A stretch of DNA of 64,000 nucleotides from Opisthorchis felineus (taxonomy: Eukaryota > Platyhelminthes > Trematoda > Opisthorchiida > Opisthorchiidae), in the NCBI GenBank assembly GCA_004794785.1, contig SJOL01007224.1, positions 26,633 through 90,632 on the forward strand, read 5' to 3'. Below are positions 12,382 to 23,100 of this stretch, piece by piece. Under the pieces are notes generated by a model. That model did not search any database. It was not told the origin of the DNA and saw only the letters and a list, made by a program, of their open reading frames with translations. Each line of letters begins with the position of its first letter. The first letter of the stretch is position 1. Position numbers and translations under genes: made by a program.

Positions 12382-13584
12382 TTTCCTTTTTTCTAGCATG
12401 CTATCGGATCGTCCACGTTTTTGTGCACAGCTTCGATAGTCACATTACCTTCATCATACATAATGCAATACATGCGAGTGTGGGACTTGTTCCAAGAGTG
12501 TATTCAATGTGGTTGAGTAAATTCCTGCTACTTGTGGAACTACGACATTGTATTACAGGATGTCCCAGCAATGAAGAATGTCGGGGAGTGTAGTCTGTTT
12601 CGTGTAGATGCCAAGCCGAGCAACCAGCTTGCGTATACTCATGCGAAGAATTGGAATGGAACAGTACCACGGGATAGCATTTGCGGCTGATCACTATGTG
12701 CTGCTTGCCTGCACAGCTGAAGTAGCCCTGCGAACGACGATCAGAATAAGCCACAAGTTGAATGAGGGAAAGGGCTGTATTCATCCTAACAATCATGGTA
12801 GGTGGCTTGGTAAACATTTGGTCAGTGACTCCAGTCGGAGTCCGGAGCATTGCAGAGGAGAACTGACGTCAGCGGTTGTATTTCTGAGTGAGTTTGTCAC
12901 CTTCAGTTTGGGTTGCTTCAACTGCCTGTGTGTTTGGTCGATCGGATCTTAGGGGAAAGTGCAACGAAACCCATTTAAGTGACACGTAAGATCACTTGCA
13001 GTTGGTTTTCCTTGCGCCTTTCATTATTTTTTCCCCACGATCATACAAAACTTTTATTCAGTGTCTGCCTGTTTGAGCTTCAGTTCACAAGCAGCGTTCA
13101 GCAAATTATTTTTCATTCTAGAGGTTAAAAGTAATGGGACAAAAATACCGGAAAGCCAGGAGTATGGTTACCCTACCGAAGTTAAATGCACTTTTCAGAA
13201 AAATTTATCAAATAGCTCCTAGCAGAATGTCCATCTTCGTGTTTGATGGGTGCGCAATCTCTTCAGTTCCGCTGAGATTCTGAACCCGCCCCCCTTGCCG
13301 CTGTTCTGATTGGACGGTAGCCACACTGTCATTGTGGAGGCATCCAGCTTGCAGTCAAACTATAAACGAAGCATTCCAACCGTTAGCACCGCTTTTGCCA
13401 CGGGAAGCGAGCAAGCAACGAAATAACTGCGAGTTTCCGGTTGAAATCCGTTTCAAAGGACCAACAAAGTGATTTTGCCTGAAGCTGGTCGCTCCGGAGG
13501 TGGATGACTATGTGTACATATACGCATCCACATACAGTACATATCTCATCTTTCAGTTTTCCAAACAACTAACTTAGTCCTTTT

Positions 13585-13604
13585 CGCTCGTTATTATTTT
13601 TCAG
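13585..13604 (+). promoter_or_regulatory. 3' splice acceptor just upstream of the ELP6-like ATG
   Basis: CGCTCGTTATTATTTTTCAG ends at 13604, 29 nt before the ATG. Either the end of a 5' UTR intron or a trans-splice acceptor. Confidence 0.45.
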
Positions 13605-13633
13605 TTGGTCGCAAAGACTCTTGAGACCTGGGG

Positions 13634-14053
13634 ATGGATTTCAGCACGGTAGTAGAAGACCTTCAAAACAGTTCACTCTCCTGCCCGGGGGAGCTGGATT
13701 TGTGGTTGATTCTCAGCCACAACACCGCTTCGCATGAGCCATTGCTGTCTGAGTTAATCCGTCGCTCGCTGAACCCTGTCAGACGCCCGCTTCTTGGTCC
13801 AGCTGGCGATCCCGGTGCACCAGCCAACACTTCTCCGATGCACAAGTGCATTTTATTTTGCACACACAAATCACCCCGATTCTATCAACAGCTTTTGAGT
13901 TCAGCCATCCTTGGCCGTGATCAGTACTGTTCACTGAGCACGGTCGACGTTGGTGATGTTGTCCGACAGTCACTGACAGAGGACTGCAAAGAAGTGCCCG
14001 GTTTCATGTCACAGGAATTTTCTTCGAATCTATGGCGGTACATCTCGGATAAG
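13634..14053 (+). CDS. ELP6: ELP6-like exon 1
   Basis: 140 codons from ATG, ending LWRYISDK at GATAAG|GTTAGC. The start is the first Met after the upstream acceptor at 13603-13604. A Pro/Gly-rich insert (about residues 50-70) makes this region longer than the human protein. Confidence 0.7.
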
Positions 14054-16297
14054 GTTAGCAGATTTGTTCCGTTTGTTGTTGCGGTCACTTCAAACTAGTG
14101 GGCGACTAAATGAGGTAACGCAAAGAAACGAGGTTTCGCCCTTTTTATAAGGGCGACCTCCCTACGTAGGCTCTTTCTTCAAGATACCTCATTTCGTGAT
14201 GCAGATCCATGGAGGCTGCCTACCTCCACAGATCGGCCTGGGATCGTTTATAAGACAAGTATTCCAGCCTTGTCCGATAGATATGAGGGACTGACTCCCT
14301 GACTGGTCCCCTTAGATCTGTCTTCTGGGCCCAAACAGTGTTGGGCAATTCACAGCTCGTATGTGCATTAACAAGCCTTCGGCTCTGCCCGACGTTAGAG
14401 GTCTCGCCATATGAATGGCTGGCATCCGAATCGAATTTGCCGGTCAACAGTGGTCAAATCACTGGACGCCTGCGCATAGTAAGCAGCCACAGACAGCTTG
14501 CCCTGTGCCAAATGTGGTGCTGCGCGCAAGTCTTTTGGCCGATGTAAACCTGAGGAAGTAACATCGGTGGGTGAACGTGCATAAGCCTGTCGCAAGCTAT
14601 CAGCCGACGTAAGTGTGATGGAATAACAATGGACATAAGCATGATTTACCTGTTTGTCATCGACGTACTGCGTTTCATCCGTCAATTCACTCAAGTTCCA
14701 GCGTAATACCGCACCTGCATCCAGTATACCACCATGCAATTGTTGCCGGGAGCCGCTCATCAACACACCGTCAAGATGGTAATAGATGAATTTGACAGCA
14801 TTCCACTAGCCCTCCAGTTAATGATGTTGTCATCCTTAAAATAGTTTGTATATATATATATATATATATATATCCGTGATTCAACTGTCGCACCGTTTCA
14901 ATCCGAAGTGAGCCAGACAGCTGTCAGTCCACAGAGGATTGTACATAATTTGGTCTAACAGCGTTCTTCCCGGGCATGGGTTCTTCGATAACCTACAATA
15001 GCCTCTTGTTGGAAAGCTAGATGATTATCATCATCGACAATAGATCGACGGTAAATACTGGCGCCCAAGGAAGCGTCCTAGCAAGGAACGGGGAGAAAAA
15101 GGTCTAAGAAGGCATTATGTCCGTAGGGGGAAATCTCCCTATGCCTGATGATAGCACATCTGAGCACTACTGTACGAAAAAGTCTAAGAACGGGTCAGCT
15201 ATTTTAAACATTGTGCATGTTTTAGATTAGCACGTTCGCTGTTCAAATGGTTCAAACACGCTTTCATTCCAGAGCAATGAATTTGCCGAAACTGTGAAAC
15301 AAAGTCCCACATGCGTGGCGACGTTAATTGTGGATAATCTGACATGCCTATTTGACTTGGGCTTAAATGCGCGCCAGATTGATCGTCTTCTGGTTCAATG
15401 GTCTCGTAGTCAACTACGTCTCCTGATCGGATGCCACGTTGGACAGGATTTTCAGGACGAGAGTCTTCCCGAACATGATCACACATTGGTGCACTGCCTT
15501 GAGACCTGGAAAAATCGGGCACCTGTGGTACTGGAGGTGCGACCTTTGGAAACTGGGTACACGACCTCTCTCGATGGCGAGGTGAGTGTTGGTTATGACT
15601 GAGCCCCGTTCAAATATCTGTATGGTAACTCCCCAATCGATAGTCCGAGCCTCAGTGGGTGTCCGACAGTACCCAACTTAGCAAATCAGAACAATCTTAG
15701 ATACTGGTTACTTTCTACACAAACTTCGACAATCCCTTTTTATCCCTTAACCAGCTGATGGTTCATGAGCCATGGAATAGCAAACAGTTGGGACAACCGA
15801 GGTCGAGACGAAATTATCACTACCGATACGAAGGGAGGCGCGTGTTATGCTACCCATTGGGAACATCGAAACTGGTCACCTGATACGGAGCCAGCAGCCG
15901 CATATTTCTCAAACTCCGTTGTAAATATATTTTTGAAATATTCGGAACTTTGCGTCCTCAAAACCGATTGGAAGGGATTTCTAATCGACCTTCCTAAACG
16001 GGGTACCACACATACTAATGATGGGTACTTAATCGGCTGTACGACAAATGTTGGCAAATTCAAAGGCGTATTCCATTCGCTAACCGATAAAATTTGACCT
16101 CCTCCCTTACAGTATTGCTCCTGAATTCGGCTGCTCTATTCCAGTTCCCAGGTGGTCGTCATCGCGCTCGTCTCTTTAATTCCAGCTACTCACTGTCACA
16201 AGGAATCCCTTATCATTTTTCCGTGAACCATCATCGCCGACAGCAATACTGGCACCCAGCTGTCATAAAACCATGGGGAAATAATACTATCGTATAG
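13634..16297 (+). CDS. ELP6: Elongator complex protein 6 (ELP6)-like, 3 exons
   Basis: Predicted subunit of the Elp4-5-6 RecA-like ring of Elongator, which supports modification of wobble uridine 34 in tRNA. Exons 13634-14053, 15273-15581 and 16145-16297; introns of 1219 and 563 nt, GT-AG, all phase 0. Product about 293 aa (human ELP6 is 266). Exon 1 has MDFSTVVEDLQNSS and a strand HKCILFCTHKS at the place of the first RecA-fold strands. Exon 2 holds the diagnostic VATLIVDNLTCLFDLGLNA (human ELP6 has a VLLVDDL...LGMG strand-helix here), then LRLLIGCHVGQDFQDESLPE and LETGYTTSLDGE. Exon 3 has IPYHFSVNHH and a stop. No Walker A motif, as expected for ELP6. Exon 3's acceptor is chosen for the open frame. 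The C-terminus is less conserved and less certain. Confidence 0.75.
14849..14873. repeat. (TA)n microsatellite
   Basis: About 12 TA units in ELP6-like intron 1. Confidence 0.95.
15273..15581 (+). CDS. ELP6: ELP6-like exon 2 (core)
   Basis: 103 codons, phase 0 at both ends; acceptor CGCTTTCATTCCAG, donor GGCGAG|GTGAGT. Carries the most recognisable ELP6 segment: TLIVDNLTCLFDLGL, the LLIGCHVG strand, and PVVLEVRPLETGYTTSLDGE matching the family's late strand pair. Confidence 0.8.
16145..16297 (+). CDS. ELP6: ELP6-like exon 3 (C-terminal)
   Basis: 50 codons plus TAG; acceptor CTGCTCTATTCCAG. Encodes ARLFNSSYSLSQGIPYHFSV, which matches the Y-x-F/Y-x-V strand near the ELP6 C-terminus. A competing acceptor nine bases downstream (TTCCCAG) leads to a stop after 24 codons and was not preferred. 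Confidence 0.6.
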   Translation, partial: FPGGRHRARLFNSSYSLSQGIPYHFSVNHHRRQQYWHPAVIKPWGNNTIV

Positions 16298-16905
16298 ATT
16301 TGGAAGAAAGGAAAAGGGCGAGGACTTCGTGAAAGAAGTCCTGCATTCTCAAACAAAGCGATCAAGGACAAGAGGACCAAATCTAGGGACAACGATATAA
16401 GCAAGCCTACGTACCATGCCGGAGTAAGACAGCAGTGGGATTGACCCAATTTCCTTTGCGAACCTCACCAAACAAGAACTCAGCACACAACAAGACAAAA
16501 TTTAGCTAGGCTGTTTTCATTCTTTTGGACGCTAGGAACTGATGTCACGGGAAACCGCTTGATGAGTGAACAATTTTCTGGGTTCGAAACAACAGTGCAG
16601 CTGAAAATAGTTGGTACCATTTGAAACTAGAGAACCACTTATCCTTTACTGAGTGACTTGTTCAAGGTCATGTGTCACGCACCATAGAGACAAAATATGT
16701 CAATACACTGCTATAAATGACGAATCTTATCGATTTGAAGCAGGGGTTCTACGAAAATCGCAGTGCGGTTTTCAGAGCTTACCCGTCCGGTGCTTACGAA
16801 AACATGCAGAATACATTTACAATGCAAAGCAATTTATGGAGCAGGTGACTGTACATAGTGAAAAGTGCTCTTTGGGAACGCCCTCCCCCAACGAGTACCG
16901 GTAGA

Positions 16906-16911
16906 TTTATT
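16906..16911 (-). promoter_or_regulatory. Poly(A) signal of the REXO5-like gene
   Basis: AATAAA on the - strand directly after the TAA stop at 16914-16912. If used, the 3' UTR would be only a few tens of bases long. Confidence 0.5.
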
Positions 16912-17172
16912 TTAACTCTCATCGTTGGTTGTCGGTTGTTGGGGCTTGGTCAATGTAATGTAAGCGTGCCGCTTGGCATTTTCTAACACCTGTGCGCTTA
17001 AAATAGACGATCGGAGCCTCGAATTCGCATCGACATTTGAACCAAGAATCGGGCCGACGGACGGTTCCAAAGAGTCTAGTCCTTCGCCGGTGCAGACGAC
17101 AATAAGAAGGCTGTGTTCCGGAAGACCTTCATATAAATTGCTGCACAGTTTGGTCAACTTTTTACTGCATTT
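16912..17172 (-). CDS. REXO5: REXO5-like exon 11 (C-terminal, stop)
   Basis: Encodes KCSKKLTKLCSNLYEGLPEH, then SLLIVVCTGEG and an 86-residue tail ending NDES-stop. The LY..LP..SL.IV..TG pattern resembles the C-terminus of REXO5. Acceptor TTTTTTTAACCTCAG in phase 0. An AATAAA hexamer (16911-16906) follows directly on the TAA stop. Confidence 0.8.
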   Translation of the reverse strand, partial: KCSKKLTKLCSNLYEGLPEHSLLIVVCTGEGLDSLEPSVGPILGSNVDANSRLRSSILSAQVLENAKRHAYITLTKPQQPTTNDES

Positions 17173-20100
17173 CTGAGGTTAAAAAAACAGAAAACAGTGA
17201 CTTGGTTTGACATGAACCAGGACAACTTTCAAAGAGCAGCTGACCACCACCGTTGGTGTACTTGAAGACCTCAAATGTGAGATATTTAGACATTTACATG
17301 GATAAGGAATCTGGACAGGACCTTTTCGGGCAGTCAGCTGTCGAGTCTGATTAAATTAGGTCTGTCAAGGAGAGAACAGGACAGAAACGCATAAAGTATC
17401 GCTCTTCATGTACTCAACACTGTCGAAAAGAGCTAGTTTTCCTTCCCAAAGCCAGTTGCAACGACAGACAAGTTGACCCAACAGTCCTGGCTGATCATAT
17501 CCGGCATAGGCAGTCATTGAACCAGACTCCCTTGCGATTCGGCCCCAAAATGACCGCCACATATGATTTGAAGCGGCTACCAATCTAGAGTGTTGAACTG
17601 TCATCAGGACCACTCACTCAGGTCGGCAGCACAAAACATACCACTGGCACGATTATGAGGCGTCAATTCAGGGAAAGTGCAAACCTTTGGGTTGATCACA
17701 TGATTTCTGTGGAGAAAAAGAATGTGACCCACAGCGTTGTAAAACTTCAAGGGGCATGTGACTGTGTTTCAGCTAATCGTTGCTACCCAAATTTTAGGGA
17801 AGAGGGAAGAAGAGACATAAAGGCAAGTCATGGGGTTCAAGTCATTGCAGAAACAGAATTGGCTTAGTAACACTTCCAGTACAAATAAACTAACAACAGG
17901 GACATCACAAATGCTTGCTTCGCAACTTTTTTTCTACATCCAAACAGTTCGGATGGATTGTCTGCCTGAGTATCTACCAGTGCAGTAACCTCAGCATCGT
18001 CCTCATACACAGCAGCATTGGTACCGGTGCTTAGTCTGTTAGTCCGACACAGCGTTCATATCAGTAAAAGGTGGATGATTTCGTCCCCTCCCCCCGTTTA
18101 TGGTGACCAGCCCCTCTTTGTGTCCTTCAGCAGTGGTCCTCTTCCAGCGTTATTTTTCACTGCGTGGCGCATGCTGTACCGGTTCCTAATGATTCAGATG
18201 TCAGAGGCTGACGACCAGTATGGAGAGTTGTCGAGCTAACGCATTAGTATAAACCTCAGTAACGCTGTCGGATACCAGGAATGGTGAAAATTTTACGCGC
18301 TTACAGAGGTAACTGTAATGATCTACAGGAATTTCAACTAACCAGACGTAGGAGGCGGTTCACAGTAATCACTCTCCTGTCTAAAGATGAGAAATTTCGG
18401 TATTCTCGAACGTACTTCTTTGAGACCGGGAAAAACTTTTCGTCTTAGGAAAGCTAACCTAATCAGGACAACATATTGCTCACGCAGTCGAACTGATTAC
18501 CTTCTGGTACGGGAAAGCTTCCAATTGACTTAAATTGCAATTTAACGATTTCAAAAGTTGAGGTAGAACTTGAGACCCTTTCGTCTTTATGTACCTCACC
18601 ACAAGAAATCGACGAAGTTCCAAGCCCATGGCTCAGTAATGATCGGATCCTCAGTGAGAATCAGTGGTTATTTAGATAAGACAACGGCTGTTCCAGATAA
18701 ACATCACCCCTAAAGTAAAAGATATCCGATTGGTGAGCGCACGAGAGAGAATCAAATTCATAACTGCACGATAAAATTTTTGTTGCTTTGTTCCAGCTAC
18801 TGAACAGGCTTCATTTGGTGAAATGCCATTTGAATGAGACAAAACCGTTGAAGGCTGGATCGCATGAATTGTCGTTGTTTTGAATTGCAAGTCAATACGT
18901 TTTTGTAATCATAACCGCCATATGGAACTGAGGTATTTTGAATGCTCATTGAACCCATCAAGGCACAGTATACGAGATCAAAGTTGACTAAGGTTATCAG
19001 ACTTTGCAGGTAGAACCCTTCGCTTTATGAACAACCTGCTACCCACTCGTAAGAAACATTTCCTGTCAACACTCCTTGCCGATGGGCTGTTTCTGTCCTT
19101 CATCCCCTTTTCCCCCCGTTAATCTGACAGATTGAAGCTCTGAATTACGTACTTGTCACTGGAGGACAGTGCTGACCCTCAATGAGGAGCAAATCAACGT
19201 GAGGGGCGGTATACAGGTGCCCCTTGTCTCTTTTCCACGAGCTCACGGGGCATGGCAAGTGTCTATGGATATGAGAGGCCCTTATTTAGTTTCACTGAGT
19301 TACTATTTTTGTCGCAAAAACCCGTCTGTCCTAGCTGTGTGAGATTATCACATTGCCCGGCAATCGCCGTTTGCATTTCCGATCTATTGGGGATGTCTCC
19401 AAATGTACATATAGATGGGATAAAAGCCAAGCAGATGGGTGAAGGCCCTGAACGAGAGACACAACCTGCCAGTTACAGTAATCGACCCGGCTACAATAGC
19501 AACTGACCTGCCGTCGTTATACCAAAAACGAGGATAGACTGAATGAAAGTTATGCGCGTCTGTATAGTCTGTTTCCGAATTTGCCTGTCACACCGAACTA
19601 CGTCAATGGGTAGGCATTGCCACTGGCAGCAGGTGCCCACTTGTGTGTGCAACCCTCAGGGGGTTCAAATTTGGAGACACCGACTGTTGGAACACTGGTT
19701 TTTCGTCCGACCGATCTGGCACTTGAACCATTTGACACAGTCTTACTAATTTTGTGTTATATTTTACCTTCATGGTCCACTAACTCCCGATTTCAATCTG
19801 CTATTGATAGCAAACGTGTAATCAGCGTGTGTACTGATCCTGGATGAACGAACAGGGGAGAGATATACTAATTTACTTTTGTCTTGTCACAACTGTGTCG
19901 TATTTTCGTAAAAGGAAAAGAACAAGTGGTGATCGTGGACGCAAACCGTACAAGTGTCGACCCAGAGGAGAAGAAACCTTCCATAATCAACGACCGTGAG
20001 AAAAAAACTAAGTAGGAGTGAGAAACTTGGATAACGTGAGTACTGTAACATACAGCTGAAAGTTGGGGACGGTTCATTGGCCATTAATTCTGTTTCTTCA

Positions 20101-23100
20101 CATCACAGCCGTAGCAGTATGCAATTCCTTTGTACTTTGAACCGTGATCATCCCCGAGTGGAATGAGCGGCAAACACACAGATCAATCCTTGAAGAGTTG
20201 CGGTAGGCTTTGATTACGTATCATCTCAGATGGGGACAGTACCTCAGCATAGCCCCCCACTGGGTGGGGAGAGGCGGTTGATGCATTGAATTTCCTTCTA
20301 GAGACTGTCATAAAATCAGCAGTGCGTACAGCACGTGCAAATTCAAATGCTGCACTATAATACACACAGCTACAATTGTGTTTTTTAAAATACACGCTGG
20401 TATTCTTGTGCGTGTCATAAACTACCAGATTTGCCGAAAATTTACCTTAAGCGAACTATTAAGTATGTGATCCATCCGAGTAGATACTCGAAACTGACTC
20501 AACACTGGCTACAGGGCTTCACAATGGAGACCACTGTTAGCTTTGATCTATGCAGAGCGGATAGGCACAATTCATGCAACGGTAGCAAAAATGACTACTG
20601 ATTATTTTCCACTGACGTGCCTATGCTTAAGTAGACTTGGCTGGATTTCGCGAGAAATATAGAGGATCAAGCGACCAACAGACCGTAGTTCAACTTTTTC
20701 AGCACGAGGGAATAGCATGCTACTTTGTGTTTGACCGAATGGGAGTGTTGGTGGGTAGTTATCCTCAAATGTTAAAGATGAATCGAATGATTGAACGTAC
20801 CTTTTGCTCGGGCCCAAACTACCGCATTTCCGATCTATGACTTCATAAGTATACAACGGCAATCGAAACCGAGATGTTAACTTTTCCTATTGAGTTAACA
20901 TGGGCCCTAAATACGATAAAAGGTAGCAAGATTTGAACATGACCTGAGACTTAGCACATGGAAATTTGTTTAGACGTATTCCATAATCCCACAAAAAGAT
21001 AACCAGTCAGTTGTACCTCACAATGAGCCGGTTAGTTGCGTCGCCGACAGGTCGAGTTCAGACCACACATGCATGATGTTCTACGGTTATATACATATCC
21101 ATTCACAATCAGTTTGTTCTTTCAGATAGTGAGCAGCATCTCCTTCAGCGAAGATGCCATTTAGAGTCAGTGTCTCTTATCTCTCCCCCTGAAGTGGGCA
21201 GAAGGGGGATGTCCGTTCAGTTGTAACACCCTTTTAGTATCTAGCTACCATGCCACAAGAAGGAAGCACGAGGGCTGAGACACCGCTAGGTTGCCCAAGT
21301 CTAGACAGGAGCAGTTGAGATACAGAGGTTGGGTTCGAACCACTTCGTAAGTTCGCACCTTGACCACTGAGCTACCTCGTGCTCCACATGAACTCATAAA
21401 GAAAAGCAACAAACCTCCTCGTTCCAGTCTGACGGACAGTGGGCTTTTGCCAGAATAAATCGGTTCGTACGGGCGCTTTCGGTTAGATGATTTGCCAGCT
21501 TGGTTGACGGACGACTGAGGTGAGAATCCGTGACCTCGGGAAACGCAGATCTCCCATTGGATGTTGCACCCTGGGGATCGTCGGATTCATGTGCTGGTGC
21601 GTAGGAGAACGGGATATTGGAGTCCTTGAGTAAGCGAGTGAGGAAGTGAACAGGTGGGCCGAGGAAGCGATAGCTTTGTCGCAGCTCCGTAACCTTCGAA
21701 CGGAAGGCTGGGTGTACGCCGTCAACGCTTAGCTCAGTTGGGATAACATCGTCGGATGGCTTGTCTTCTGAGGGCTTTGTGTCGTGGTCAACACGTTTCC
21801 GATTTGAAGGCTTATGCACAGAGGAACAGAGGTGGGGGACGTGTGATATATTTAACAAACCAACTGAGAAACCCTGAAGGAGTGCACTCTATAAAAAGAC
21901 TGAATTTATACTGGTGCCCGATTTGGATTGGCCTGAACCGTACCAAACTGATTCACAGTTGTACAAAGGCTAAAATATTACAGAGACTTCTGAACACAGA
22001 AGTCCTAGGCACAAAGGCCTGGCATCATGGCGCTAGAAGACTTTTCGAGGAACAAATCGTAATGAGTATTCAACCAAGGATCAATTTGATACATCAATAC
22101 TCACGGTGTTGGATGCTGGTCGAAACTTACATTACTTCGCAGGGTTAATGACCTTCCTGGTGGGAAACCTGTTTTGAAAACGGCCGTGTGGCTATACGCT
22201 GGCAATTGTCAGGCCACTTGTCTCTCCACAGTGCGACTAGCTTTCCGCAATGATCAAACTCGCTTGAATTAGACAGCACTATGGCTCAGTAGGTTACGAA
22301 GGTGCATAAGCCGCCGGAGCTTACGACGGATTAAGTGAATAGTCGCTCCACCGAACGATTAGAACTCGGATTTTCATTAAGTAACCTTGTCAACCAAGCC
22401 TACGTTTGTTTCATATCCTACATTGGCTCAACACAATTTGACGGATGCTTCTGAGGTGACGAGCAAGTACAATAGGCAAGACTACAGCATTGCGTCAGAA
22501 TACTTCGTTTAGCCAGTTACCTTTGACCGTATTGCTGACGGAAGCGCGTAATAGTGCTCCGGGAATCGCCATGAAGTTGTGACGTCTCCAAATGACAAAT
22601 CTGTAGAAGGATAGGAAATCGGAGCGATGAATTATTGCTACTAGGACGGAGGGCAAAAGAACGAAACAGATAACTCAAAATCAGGGGAATAAGCCAACAC
22701 AAGGTAACAGCACTCACCTTGACTCAGCTTTAACCGCACCAAGTCCATTGTGGCTATGGCATCCTCGGCCGACGAATGTCCAGATGTGCCGGTTTGGATC
22801 ATTCGTCTGAGGACGGGGGCAAAAGTGAGAGAATTAGCAATAACCACTTCTTAACGGAATCACGAGAAAATCCCACTGGGTCTCAATAGACACCTGCTTC
22901 CATATAGGCCGCTTAGGGTCAGTCGCCATGTAATACCTCCGTGTCGCGACCTATTTTGTGACGGCCAAGTAGACGAGCGACCCTCCTCCACATTTCCAAC
23001 AAATTTGTAAGCTCACAGTGCATGTGGCACCAACCTTCGTTGTATTGTATAAAGCACGCTAGTTGCTTTGTCACCTAGAATGTTCAGCATCGTACTCAGG

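Larger units (their letters stand above)
10136..13584. other. Spacer upstream of the ELP6-like gene
   Basis: Scattered frames under 140 codons on both strands, a short ATGC repeat and no recognisable protein motif. No clear TATA box near the ELP6-like start. Confidence 0.5.

Noticed and set aside
17365..17613. - strand frame as penultimate REXO5-like exon
   Set aside because: No phase-compatible acceptor/donor pair was found and there is no family similarity.
19868..19995. + strand charged frame (KGKEQVVIVDANRTSVDPEE)
   Set aside because: Looks coding by composition but has no start, no clear acceptor and no recognised family; it lies antisense in a REXO5-like intron.
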